Shown piece by piece: positions 25,003 to 32,924 of a stretch of DNA of 64,000 nucleotides. The position numbers and the translations under genes are program-made. The DNA comes from Mycolicibacillus parakoreensis (GTDB lineage Bacteria > Actinomycetota > Actinomycetes > Mycobacteriales > Mycobacteriaceae): the NCBI RefSeq assembly GCF_022370835.2, contig NZ_CP092365.1, positions 3,782,001 through 3,846,000 of the forward strand, in the 5' to 3' direction. The notes beneath the pieces are model-generated. The model saw nothing but the letters and a program-made list of their open reading frames with translations. It had not been told where the DNA came from and did not search any database. Position 1 is the first letter of the stretch. Every line of letters begins with the position of its first letter.

Positions 25003-26076
25003 TTACAGGGCGATCTCGACGTCGCCGACCGGCACCGACACGCAGATCTGGATGTCGTCGGCGTCGGCGCTCGAGACCGCCCCGGTGGTGACGTTCATGA
25101 CCACACCGCTGGTCTTGCGGCAGGTGCAGGCGTGGCAGATGCCCATGCGGCAGCCGTGTTTGGGGCTCAGCCCCGCCGCCTCGGCCTGCTCGAGCAGGTT
25201 GCGTCCGGTGTCGACGGCGTCGACACCGCTGCGGGCGAAGGAGATCCGCCCGCCCGACGGCTCGGTGGGCGCCACCACCTGCGGCGGGGTGAAGCTCTCG
25301 CTGACCGCACTCGGGTACTGCTCGCGCACCGCGTCGGCCAGGGCGTTCGGCCCGCAGACGTAGACCAGGTCCGGCTCGGGCAGCGCCGCGCCCACGTGGT
25401 CGGGCCCGAAACGGCCGGCGAGATCCCCGCCGGCGCCGCGGCTGTGGACGTGCAGCACCCGCACTGCGGGCATGACGGCCAGTTCGTCGGCGTAGCAGGC
25501 CTCCGCGGCGGTGCGCGAGTAGTACAGCAGCGCAGCGGTCCCGCGGTAGCCGGTGGCGCGCAGCGTGCGCAGCATCGCCATCACCGGGGTGATGCCGCTG
25601 CCGCCGGCGACGAACAGGATGCGCTGCGGCGGCGCGGCGGGCAGCACGAACTCCCCGGCGGGCCCGCCGAGGCCGACCACCATGCCGGGCTCGGCGTGCT
25701 CGTAGAGGTAGCCGGAGACCACCCCGCGGTCGTGGCGACCGACGGTGATCTCCAGGTGCTCGGCGTCCTCGGCGTTGGCCGGCGAGTAGCACCGGGTGTG
25801 GCGGCGGCCGTCGATCTCCACGGTCACGGTGACGTGCTGGCCGGCGCGCACCCGGTGCGCGGCGGTGAACGCGGCGTTGGGCGCCAGGGTCACGGTGACG
25901 CTGCGCGGGGTGGTGCGCCGGGCCGCCACCACCCGCGCCCGGCCGTCGCCGAGCACCAGGGTGGGGTCGACGAGTTCGGTGTAGCGATCGACGCCGTGCG
26001 GTCCGGTCAGCAGGTCGACCAGCCGCGACGAGCGGATCCGCTCCCCGACGGAACGCGATAAGATTTGAGTGAACAT
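25003..26076 (-). CDS. Ferredoxin reductase-ferredoxin fusion, desaturase electron donor
   Basis: A 357-residue oxidoreductase of Rv3230c type. An N-terminal FAD domain (RCYSPANAED at 95-104) is followed by an NAD(P) domain (VAGGSGITPVMAML at 157-169, YVCGP later) and a C-terminal plant-type [2Fe-2S] domain with ligands Cys309, Cys314, Cys317 and Cys345. It passes electrons from NAD(P)H to the desaturase encoded 41 bases downstream. The ATG at 26076 is preferred; a longer frame to 26112 would run through the operator. The promoter region contains a DesT-like palindrome overlapping the start. Confidence 0.92.
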   Translation of the reverse strand: MFTQILSRSVGERIRSSRLVDLLTGPHGVDRYTELVDPTLVLGDGRARVVAARRTTPRSVTVTLAPNAAFTAAHRVRAGQHVTVTVEIDGRRHTRCYSPANAEDAEHLEITVGRHDRGVVSGYLYEHAEPGMVVGLGGPAGEFVLPAAPPQRILFVAGGSGITPVMAMLRTLRATGYRGTAALLYYSRTAAEACYADELAVMPAVRVLHVHSRGAGGDLAGRFGPDHVGAALPEPDLVYVCGPNALADAVREQYPSAVSESFTPPQVVAPTEPSGGRISFARSGVDAVDTGRNLLEQAEAAGLSPKHGCRMGICHACTCRKTSGVVMNVTTGAVSSADADDIQICVSVPVGDVEIAL

Positions 26077-26152
26077 GTGTACACTCTGGAACGCATACCC
26101 CCAGGTCGTCAAGGCGTTTACGCAGGGTTGTGCTAGAGTTCACAAAGTGAAC
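26067..26152. promoter_or_regulatory. Two DesT/FabR-like operator sites in the divergent promoter
   Basis: Site 1, GAGTGAACATGTGTACACTC (26067-26086), is a near-palindrome with 7 of 8 arm positions matching and covers the reductase start codon. Site 2, GTTCAC-AAA-GTGAAC (26138-26152), is a perfect 6-bp inverted repeat over the GTG of the regulator gene. Both share the GTGAAC half-site, which is also the half-site I recall for Pseudomonas DesT. A TAGAGT -10 element (26134-26139) precedes the regulator. Confidence 0.65.
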
Positions 26153-26842
26153 AGTCGTGCTTCCAGGTCACGGTCGTCGCGCTCGCGGGACAAGTCGCGA
26201 GACGAGCCGCGGGAGAAATCGCGGGACAGCCAGTCGCGCGAGGAACGCAAGGAGGCGACCCGCCGGCGCATCGTCGCCGCGGCGCTGCACCTGCTCGAGG
26301 ACCGCAGCTTCAGTGCGCTGAGCCTGCGCGAGGTGACCCGCGAGGTCGGGATCGTCCCGGCGGCGTTCTACCGGCATTTCCAGTCGATGGAGGCGTTGGG
26401 TCTCGCGCTCATCGACGAGTCGTTCCGGGCGCTGCGCGAGGGTCTGCGCGAGGCCCGGGCGGACAAACTCGACCCCAGCCGGGTGATCGAGTCCTCGGTC
26501 GACGCCCTGGTCGACAGCATCGGCGAACAGCGCGAGCACTGGCTGTTCATCAGCCGGGAGCGCAACAGCGGGGTCACCGTGCTGCGGTATGCGATCCGCA
26601 GCGAGATCCGGCTGCTCACCTCCGAACTCGCCACCGACCTGGCCCGGTTCACCGACCTGCACGACTGGACCACCGAGGACCTCAACGTGCTGGCCACGCT
26701 GTTCGTCAACGCCATGATCTTCATCGCCGAGTCCACCGAGGACGCCCCGAACCCGGCCGCGCTCGAGGAGTTGCGCCGCACCGCGGTCAAACAGCTGCGG
26801 ATGATCTCGCTGGGCATCGCCGGCTGGCGCAGCGTCCCCTGA
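26147..26842 (+). CDS. TetR-family regulator of the FabR/DesT type
   Basis: A 231-residue regulator with a long Arg/Ser/Asp/Glu-rich N-terminal tail (about 40 residues, including repeated RSRD/KSRD units) before the helix-turn-helix. The core SFSALSLREVTREVGIVPAA, then FYRHFQSMEALGLALIDES, is strikingly like E. coli FabR and Pseudomonas DesT, and the C-terminus ends KQLRMISLGIAGW as in FabR. Those proteins sense the saturated/unsaturated acyl-CoA ratio and repress desaturase or unsaturated fatty acid genes. The GTG at 26147 follows a TAGAGT -10 by 7 bases, so the mRNA is probably leaderless. It is divergent from the reductase-desaturase operon, its likely target. Confidence 0.9.
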   Translation: MNSRASRSRSSRSRDKSRDEPREKSRDSQSREERKEATRRRIVAAALHLLEDRSFSALSLREVTREVGIVPAAFYRHFQSMEALGLALIDESFRALREGLREARADKLDPSRVIESSVDALVDSIGEQREHWLFISRERNSGVTVLRYAIRSEIRLLTSELATDLARFTDLHDWTTEDLNVLATLFVNAMIFIAESTEDAPNPAALEELRRTAVKQLRMISLGIAGWRSVP

Positions 26843-26933
26843 TCGCGCCCCGCCGCCGATCGCGCGGCGCTGCGCCCCGCAGGGCCGGTCCACGCCTAGG
26901 CTCGGGCCAGGCCCCGATCCTGCGAGGAGCGCC

Positions 26934-27953
26934 ATGCGAGCGGTCGTCATCGACACCCCCGGCGCGGTCCGCGTCGAGACCGTCGCCGATCCGGTGCGCC
27001 CCGGCGACGACGGCGCGGTCGTCGCGGTGCGCGCCGCCGCCATCTGCGGTTCGGACCTGCACTTCTACGAGGGCGACTACCCGCTGGCCGCCCCGGTGGC
27101 GCTCGGCCACGAGGTGGTCGGCACCGTCGTCGAGGTCGGCCCGCAGGTGCACACCGTGGCGGTGGGCGACGCGGTGCTGGTGTCGTCGGTGGCCGGCTGC
27201 GGGCGCTGCCGCGGGTGCGCCACCGGCGATCCGGTGACCTGCGTGTCGGGCCCGCAGGTGTTCGGCTCCGGCCTGCTCGGCGGCGGGCAGGCCGAGCTGC
27301 TGGCGGTGCCGGCGGCCGATTTCCAGCTGCTGCGCATCCCCGACGGGTTCGACACCGAGCAGGCGTTGCTGCTCACCGACAACCTGGCCACCGGGTGGGC
27401 CGCCGCCCGCCGCGCCGACATCGCGCCCGGCGCCACGGTGGCGGTGTTCGGGCTCGGCGCGGTGGGGCTGTGCGCGCTGCGCTGCGCGATCGCGCAGTCG
27501 GCGGGCACGGTGCTCGCGATCGACCCGGTCGCCGGGCGCCGGCGGCGCGCCGCGCTCAGCGGCGCCACCGTGGCCGCCGACGCCGCGGCGGTGCTCGACG
27601 CCACCCACGGGCGCGGCGCCGACGCGGTCATCGACGCCGTCGGCAACGACGCCACCCTCACCGACGCCCTGCACTGTGTGCGCGCCGGCGGCACCGTCTC
27701 GGTGGTCGGGGTGCACGACCTGACACCGTTTGCGTTCCCGGCGCTGATGGCGCTGGTGCGCAGCATCACGATCCGGCTGACCACCGCCCCGATTCAGCAG
27801 ACCTGGGCGCCGCTGGTGGCGCTGATCCGCGCCGGGCGGCTGGACACCACCGGCATCTTCACCGACACCCTGCCGTTGGCCGACGCGCCGGCCGGGTACG
27901 CGCGGTTCGCCGCCCGCAGCGCCGACTGCCTCAAGGTGCTGCTCACCCCGTGA
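26934..27953 (+). CDS. Zinc-type medium-chain alcohol dehydrogenase
   Basis: A 339-residue MDR enzyme. Catalytic zinc ligands are in AAICGSDLHFYEG and the GHEVVG segment. The structural-zinc loop CGRCRGCATGDPVTC has all four cysteines, and the Rossmann motif VFGLGAVGLCALRCA binds the dinucleotide. SD GAGGAG lies shortly upstream of the ATG. The stop overlaps the GTG of the DUF4185 gene (GTGA), so both proteins are made from one message. The substrate could be a secondary alcohol, polyol or formaldehyde adduct; no feature decides. Confidence 0.9.
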   Translation: MRAVVIDTPGAVRVETVADPVRPGDDGAVVAVRAAAICGSDLHFYEGDYPLAAPVALGHEVVGTVVEVGPQVHTVAVGDAVLVSSVAGCGRCRGCATGDPVTCVSGPQVFGSGLLGGGQAELLAVPAADFQLLRIPDGFDTEQALLLTDNLATGWAAARRADIAPGATVAVFGLGAVGLCALRCAIAQSAGTVLAIDPVAGRRRRAALSGATVAADAAAVLDATHGRGADAVIDAVGNDATLTDALHCVRAGGTVSVVGVHDLTPFAFPALMALVRSITIRLTTAPIQQTWAPLVALIRAGRLDTTGIFTDTLPLADAPAGYARFAARSADCLKVLLTP

Positions 27954-28993
27954 GCCTTGATGCGGCACCGCTGAAGCGCGCCGACCTCACCGGGCCGGGC
28001 CGCACCGACCGGTGGGCCATGACCTGCACCGATCTCGGCGCCTCGGTGCGCGCCGCCGACGGCACCCTGGTGTCGGTGTTCGGCGACACCTTCTCCGGGG
28101 CCCGCGTCGGCGACGGCGACTGGCGCTCCCCGGTGGTGCTGCTCGGCCGCGGCGACGCCGGGCGGACCATCGTCTACCACCGGGCCGGCGGCCCGGATCC
28201 CGGCTACGCCCGCCAGCTCTGGCACCACCGGCGCCCGAGGCTGCCCCGGCGCCCGGTCAGCACCGTCATCCCCTCGGATCTGCTGGCGGTCGGCGACCAG
28301 CTGTATCTGCACGTGATCGTCAACCGGGGTTTCGGCACCGTGGTCTACACCGAGATCTGGCGTTCGCCGGACTGCGGGGTGAGCTGGACGCGGCTGGGCC
28401 GGCGGGCCCGGTTCCCCGGCGGGTGGCGCGGCGGGTTCGCCCAGTGCTGGTCGTGGGCCTACGACCCCGACGACGGGTGGGTCTACCTCGCCTCCACCGG
28501 GTTCCAACGCGACAAGGGCATCATCGTCAGTCGGGTGCGTCCGGGCCATCTGGGGCAGCGGCGCCGGTATCAGTGCTGGGGCCGCGAGCGGGGCCGCTGG
28601 CGGTGGGGGGCGCGCGCCAGCGTGCTCACCCCGCCCGGGGAGAGCTGGGGGGAGCTGACGCTGCGCCGGCTGGCGCCCGGCGCGTGGGTGCTCGGCGGGT
28701 TCTGCTCGTCGCGCTACGCGCTGGGCTACCGGGTGCTGACCTCACCGACCGACCCCCTGGAATCGGCGCCGCTGCAGCTGCCGGTGCGCGGAAGCTCCTG
28801 GGACGGTGAGGATCACGCTCGCGGCCGCGTCGCCCAGCTCTACGGCGGCTATGTGCTGCCCGGTTCCCGCCTCGACGTGCCCGGCGGGGTGGGGCTGATG
28901 GTCTCGCAGTGGAACACCGCGGCGGGCTGGCCGTATCGGGTGATGCAGTTCCGGGTGACGCTGCGCACCGACGACTACGCCTCCAGCGGGTAG
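27950..28993 (+). CDS. DUF4185 domain protein
   Basis: This 347-residue protein has the beta-propeller-like repeats of DUF4185: GTLVSVFGDTFSGARVGDGDWRS, then LYLHVIVNRGFG, TEIWRSPDCGVSWTRLG, FAQCWSWAYDPDDGWVYLASTGFQRDKG and GVGLMVSQWNTAAGWPYRVMQFRV. The DTF/GDTFSG and aromatic motifs resemble sialidase- or glycosidase-type propellers, but catalytic residues are not established. No signal peptide is visible with the coupled GTG start. Its 3' end overlaps the convergent SDR gene by 19 bases. Coupling to the alcohol dehydrogenase suggests sugar or polyol metabolism (inference). Confidence 0.82.
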   Translation: MSLDAAPLKRADLTGPGRTDRWAMTCTDLGASVRAADGTLVSVFGDTFSGARVGDGDWRSPVVLLGRGDAGRTIVYHRAGGPDPGYARQLWHHRRPRLPRRPVSTVIPSDLLAVGDQLYLHVIVNRGFGTVVYTEIWRSPDCGVSWTRLGRRARFPGGWRGGFAQCWSWAYDPDDGWVYLASTGFQRDKGIIVSRVRPGHLGQRRRYQCWGRERGRWRWGARASVLTPPGESWGELTLRRLAPGAWVLGGFCSSRYALGYRVLTSPTDPLESAPLQLPVRGSSWDGEDHARGRVAQLYGGYVLPGSRLDVPGGVGLMVSQWNTAAGWPYRVMQFRVTLRTDDYASSG

Positions 28994-29727
28994 CCGCCGG
29001 CCACCTTGAGGGTCTCGCCGGTGATGAACGCGGCGTCGGCCGAGCACAGATACCGCAGGGCGGCGACCACATCGGCGGCGGTGCCCACCCGGTGCACCAG
29101 TTGGCGCTCGGCGACGATGTGCTCCACCACGGAGTCGGGCAGGCCCGCGGCGGTCGCCCCGGGGTCGATCATCCCCGGGGCGATCGCGTTGACCCGGATG
29201 CCGTCGGCGGCCAGTTCGGTGGCGAACGCGACGGTCAGCCCGCGCACCGCCAGTTTCGACACCCCGTAGGGGGTGCGGTTGAGATACCCGGCCACCGACG
29301 ACAGGTTGATCACCACCCCACCGCCGCGGTCGCGCAGCGCCGGGCGGGCGGCCAGCGTGGCGTTGATCACGCCCATGACGTTGACGTCGAACAGCGCCCG
29401 GATGTCGGCGTGGGTCAACGCCGCGAACGGCTGGTTGTAGTGCATCAGGTGCAGACCGGCGTTGTTGACCACGATGTCGACTCCGCCGAAGTGCTCCACG
29501 GCGGCCGCCACCGCCGCGGCCGCCTGGTGCTCGTCGGTGACGTCGCAACCGACCGCCAGGGCCCGGTGACCGTCGGCGCGCAGCGCCGCCGCGGTGGCCG
29601 CGGCGGCCTCGGCGTCGACGTCGGCGAGCACCACCGCCGCCCCGTCGTCGGCCAGTGCCCGGGCGAACTCGCGGCCCAGCCCGGTCGCGCCGCCGGTGAT
29701 CAGGGCGATCTTGTCGCCGAACCGCAC
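28975..29727 (-). CDS. SDR-family oxidoreductase
   Basis: A 250-residue classical SDR: TGGATGLGREF at 11-21, NNAG, NLSSVAGYLNRTPYGVSKLA with catalytic Ser, Tyr and Lys (YGVSK), and a C-terminal PGMIDPG. Asp36-type residues (LADVDAE) favour NAD+. It follows the SnoaL gene with a 3-base gap and closes a run of minus-strand genes (31921-32526, 31109-31924, 30221-31108, 29731-30234, 28975-29727) whose coding regions touch or overlap. This looks like a small catabolic operon of unknown substrate. Confidence 0.9.
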   Translation of the reverse strand: MRFGDKIALITGGATGLGREFARALADDGAAVVLADVDAEAAAATAAALRADGHRALAVGCDVTDEHQAAAAVAAAVEHFGGVDIVVNNAGLHLMHYNQPFAALTHADIRALFDVNVMGVINATLAARPALRDRGGGVVINLSSVAGYLNRTPYGVSKLAVRGLTVAFATELAADGIRVNAIAPGMIDPGATAAGLPDSVVEHIVAERQLVHRVGTAADVVAALRYLCSADAAFITGETLKVAGGYPLEA

Positions 29728-29730
29728 GAC

Positions 29731-30234
29731 TCAGCGCTCCGGTTCGGCGGCCAGCCCCAGCAGCCGCCGGGCGTCCTCGCCCCCGTCGAGCACCTGCGCC
29801 TGCCGGTCGACGATGCGCCAGCCGGTCTCGGTGCGGGTCAGTCGTATCCGGTTGATGCTGGCGCGCGCCACCAGGTAGCCGTCCCGGCCGGTTCCGCGGC
29901 GCACACACAGCAGCGACTGGCAGATCGCCTCGGCGTCGTCGCCGTCGACGGTGATCACCGGCGGGCCCAGAAAGTGGGCGCTGCCGCGGGCGATCACCCG
30001 TTGATGCTCGCGGGATTCGACCATCTGCTGCACACCGGCGCGCCCGGACATCGTGGTGTCCTCGACCGTGTAGGTGCCGTCGGCGGTCCACAGCGCCGCC
30101 GTCGCCGCCGCCGCACCGGCGTCGACGAGCGGACCGTAGCGGGCGATCACCGCCGCGACGGCGCGCTCGTCGTCGAGGCGGCGCACCCGCTGCTCCAACT
30201 CGCCGATCCGCCGGGTCAGATCAGGATCGGTCAT
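29731..30234 (-). CDS. SnoaL-like/NTF2-fold protein
   Basis: A 167-residue SnoaL-4-type protein: an N-terminal coiled helix DLTRRIGELEQRVRRLDDERAVAAVIARYGPLVD followed by ALWTADGTYTVEDTTMSGRAGVQQMVESREHQ, which are the standard family landmarks. Its start overlaps the end of the LLM gene by 14 bases. Related proteins hydroxylate, dehydrate or isomerise aromatic or steroid rings; the residues here do not pick one. Confidence 0.85.
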   Translation of the reverse strand: MTDPDLTRRIGELEQRVRRLDDERAVAAVIARYGPLVDAGAAAATAALWTADGTYTVEDTTMSGRAGVQQMVESREHQRVIARGSAHFLGPPVITVDGDDAEAICQSLLCVRRGTGRDGYLVARASINRIRLTRTETGWRIVDRQAQVLDGGEDARRLLGLAAEPER

Positions 30235-31108
30235 CGCCGTGTCCCTTCGCGTCGTCGAGGTCGTCGGCCAGCGCGCGCATCGCCGCCAGCTGGGCGCGAT
30301 AGTGGTCGGCCGAGCTCGCGGCGAGCACACAGGTGACCGCGGTGGCCCCGGCGTGCCGCAGCCGCCGCACCACCCGCCGCGCCTCCTGCGGGTCGCCGTC
30401 GGGGTCGAGCGCCCGGCCGGTGGACAGCACCACCTCGAATCCGTCGGGAAGGGCGACGGACCCCAGCAACCGGGTGATCTCGGTGGCGCGCAACCCGAAC
30501 GGCATCCACCCGTCGGCCAGCTGCACCGCCCGGCGCAGCGAGCGTCGGGTGTGCCCGCCCACCCAGATCGGGACGTGCTGTTGACGCGCACACGGCTGCA
30601 CGATCAGGTCGTCGTAGCGGTAATGCGCACCGTGGTAGCTGGCCCGGGACTGCGACAGGGAGGCGCGCAGAGCCCGCAGCGCATCGTCGGCGCGCTCTCC
30701 CCGATCGGTGAATTCCGCTCCGAGCAAGTCGAATTCGGCACGCAACGAACCGACCCCGACACCGAGCACCAGCCGTCCGGCGCTGATGCGGTCCAGGGTG
30801 CCGTACCGTTTGGCGATCGCCAGCGGATGGTGATACCCCAACACCAGCACCGAAGTGGCCAGCCGGATGCGACTGGTGCGGGCGGCCAGAAAGCTCAACG
30901 TGGCCAACGGATCCCAGTATGTGCCGCCGCGTTCTGCGGCGTCGGCCGCCGGGACCGCCACATGCTCCGCGCAGGTCAGGTAGTCGAAGCCCAGGGCGTC
31001 GGCGGTCTCGGCGATGTCGGCGACATCGGCGATGTCGGCGTCACGTTCCCAGGGCGAGGCGACACCGGGCACCTGCAGCACCACCGGGGTGGCCAGACCC
31101 AGCCGCAT
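30221..31108 (-). CDS. LLM-class F420-dependent oxidoreductase
   Basis: A 295-residue luciferase-like protein of the Rv-type TIGR03619 group: MRLGLATPVVLQVPGVASPWE at the start, then LGFDYLTCAEHVAVP, FLAARTSRIRLATSVLVLGYHHPLAIAKRYGTLDRISAGR and LGVGVGSLRAEFDLLG. This motif set is typical of F420-dependent monooxygenases or reductases. It begins immediately after the stop of the SDR gene (TGA directly followed by ATG). The substrate is unknown; context suggests lipophilic ring compounds. Confidence 0.87.
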   Translation of the reverse strand: MRLGLATPVVLQVPGVASPWERDADIADVADIAETADALGFDYLTCAEHVAVPAADAAERGGTYWDPLATLSFLAARTSRIRLATSVLVLGYHHPLAIAKRYGTLDRISAGRLVLGVGVGSLRAEFDLLGAEFTDRGERADDALRALRASLSQSRASYHGAHYRYDDLIVQPCARQQHVPIWVGGHTRRSLRRAVQLADGWMPFGLRATEITRLLGSVALPDGFEVVLSTGRALDPDGDPQEARRVVRRLRHAGATAVTCVLAASSADHYRAQLAAMRALADDLDDAKGHGDDRS

Positions 31109-31924
31109 TCAGTCCTCGACCCCCAAAAGCCGCTGCATCGCCCGATGGGTTCCCAGCACCACCTCGGCCCGGTCGGGGTGGTTGCGCCGGGCCACATCCT
31201 CGGCGTTGCCCCCGGCGATGAACACCGGCCCGTGCGGCAGCCGGTCGAGACCCTCGCGGGCCACGTCGCGTGGTTCGGCGACCCGGATGCCCGGGGCGTC
31301 GAAATTCAGCCCCACCCGGCGCATCGCCGGGGTGCGGGTCACCCCGAGAATCAACTGCAGCACATCGACATGGTGCTCGCGCAGCTCCAGCCAGAGACTC
31401 TCGGCGAAGATCCGGCCGAACGCCTTCACCCCGCCGTAGACGCTGTGGCGCGCCGAGCCGAGGTAGCCGGCCATCGAGCCGACCAAAAGGATGCCGCCGC
31501 GGCGCCGGGTGCGCATCAGTCGCCCGAAGTGGTGGACCAGGGTCAGCTGCGCACCGATGTTGAGGTCGAGCACCCGGTGGAACTCGCTGAGCTCGCCGTC
31601 GAGGAACTCGGCGCTGCAGGTGTTGGCCCCGGCGTTGTAGATCAGCAGCCCGATCTGTCGGTCGGCGGCCCGGTCGATGACCGCCTGCGCCGCCGCCGGG
31701 TCGGTCAGGTCCCCGGCGAGGGTGTCGACCTGCACCCCGTGGGCGCGGCAGCGTTCGGCGGTCTTCTCCAGCGGCCCGGGTGTGCGGGCCACCAGCAGCA
31801 GGTGCAGGCCCGCCGCGGCGAGCAGGTCGGCGAACTCGGCGCCGACCCCCTCGGATCCGCCCGCGATCAGCGCCCACGGCCCGTACGCCTCACGCAGCGG
31901 GGTCGGTCTCGGCGCGGCGCTCAC
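31109..31924 (-). CDS. SDR-family oxidoreductase
   Basis: A 271-residue SDR with ALIAGGSEGVGAEFADLLA as the cofactor site, IYNAG, a GSMAGYLGSARHSVYGGVK active site (YGGVK) and LILGVTRTPAM after it. The GTG at 31924 is chosen because it overlaps the GNAT stop by GTGA, but an upstream in-frame GTG at 31948 is also possible. The IAGGSEG rather than TGASSG motif is the variant seen in a mycobacterial subgroup. It is coupled at its end to the LLM gene without a spacer. Confidence 0.87.
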   Translation of the reverse strand: MSAAPRPTPLREAYGPWALIAGGSEGVGAEFADLLAAAGLHLLLVARTPGPLEKTAERCRAHGVQVDTLAGDLTDPAAAQAVIDRAADRQIGLLIYNAGANTCSAEFLDGELSEFHRVLDLNIGAQLTLVHHFGRLMRTRRRGGILLVGSMAGYLGSARHSVYGGVKAFGRIFAESLWLELREHHVDVLQLILGVTRTPAMRRVGLNFDAPGIRVAEPRDVAREGLDRLPHGPVFIAGGNAEDVARRNHPDRAEVVLGTHRAMQRLLGVED

Positions 31925-32526
31925 CGGGGCGACCGCCACATCGTCCACAGCGTCGGTCCGCCGCCGGGCACCGTGACCTCACCGGTGACCTCGAACCCGA
32001 AACGCTGGTAGTACGGCACGTTGTCGGCCTTGCTCGACTCCAGATAGGCCGGGCAGCGCTCGGCGTCGCAGCGGTCCAGCCGTGAGCGCATCAACCGCTG
32101 TCCCAGGCCGCGTCCGCGCGACCGCGGGTCGCTGCCGATGGTGGCCAGATACCAGTGGGGCTCCTCGGGGTGGCGGGCGCGCAGCGACTCCTCCAGGTCG
32201 CGGCCGGCGGCCAGCCGCGTGCCGAACGCCGCGATCAGCGCCGGGACCGCCAGCAGCTGGGCGCGCCGCGACGGTTTCCAGCGGTGCGGCGGGTCCCACA
32301 GCGCCGCCGCCGCGACGACGCCGTCGAGGCCGGCCACCTCGCTGCCGCGGCCGCCGAGATGGTGGTAGCGCGCGAGGGTGCCGAACATCTTGGGCAGCCG
32401 GGCGCGGCGTTTGCGCTCATCGGGGATCAGCCACATCGAGACCGGGTCGTCGTAAAACGCTCGGCCCAGCACCCGCGCGATCGCGGGCAGGTCGGGCTTT
32501 TTCGCGGGGCGCACGTCGATCGGCAC
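31921..32526 (-). CDS. GNAT-family N-acetyltransferase
   Basis: A 201-residue GNAT protein. The acetyl-CoA loop is IGSDPRSRGRGLGQRLM, followed by CPAYLESSKADNVPYYQRFGFEVTGEV, the standard C-terminal half. The N-terminal VRPAKKPDLPAIARVLGRAFYDDPVSMWLIPD is typical of the Rv-type family that acetylates small amines. It is the first gene of the overlapping SDR-LLM-SnoaL-SDR unit. The acceptor is unknown. Confidence 0.9.
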   Translation of the reverse strand: MPIDVRPAKKPDLPAIARVLGRAFYDDPVSMWLIPDERKRRARLPKMFGTLARYHHLGGRGSEVAGLDGVVAAAALWDPPHRWKPSRRAQLLAVPALIAAFGTRLAAGRDLEESLRARHPEEPHWYLATIGSDPRSRGRGLGQRLMRSRLDRCDAERCPAYLESSKADNVPYYQRFGFEVTGEVTVPGGGPTLWTMWRSPR

Positions 32527-32588
32527 GCCTGTGAGGCTACCGGCCGCTACCGGGCCCAGCTGCGCTCGATGCCGGTGATGCGCACGGC

Positions 32589-32873
32589 TCAGCGGTGCAT
32601 CTGCTCCAGCGCCCCGATAGCCGCCTCGGCGCGATCCAGCAGCACATCGACCTCGTCTTCGTTGTAGCCGCGCCGGCCGATCGGCGGGCGGCTGAACGCG
32701 ACGTCGTGGACGTCGCGGGCGGTCAGCGGGCTCGGCCCCTGCAGCCGCGCGGCGACCAGTTCGAGGAACGCCTCGACCTCACCCTTGTGGTAGCCGCGTC
32801 GGCCCCAGGGTGGGCGCCCGAACCGGACGGCGCGGACCTCGGCGGCGGTGAGCCCGGCAACTGGTTCGGTCAT
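32589..32873 (-). CDS. Mini-protein with two tandem DivIVA motifs
   Basis: A 94-residue protein made of two copies of the DivIVA/Wag31 N-terminal motif: [21 protein letters not shown] and [20 protein letters not shown], each preceded by an (A/V)xxVRAV or ARDVHDVA segment. In Wag31 this motif binds curved membrane and is followed by a long coiled coil; here the coiled coil is missing and the motif is duplicated. It may sit at the pole or septum, or act as an adaptor or competitor of Wag31 (inference). No partner gene is obvious nearby. Confidence 0.8.
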   Translation of the reverse strand: MTEPVAGLTAAEVRAVRFGRPPWGRRGYHKGEVEAFLELVAARLQGPSPLTARDVHDVAFSRPPIGRRGYNEDEVDVLLDRAEAAIGALEQMHR

Positions 32874-32924
32874 GGTCTTGATCCTAGACGGCGCGCCGGT
32901 GGCAGCTGATCACCAAATCCGGCG

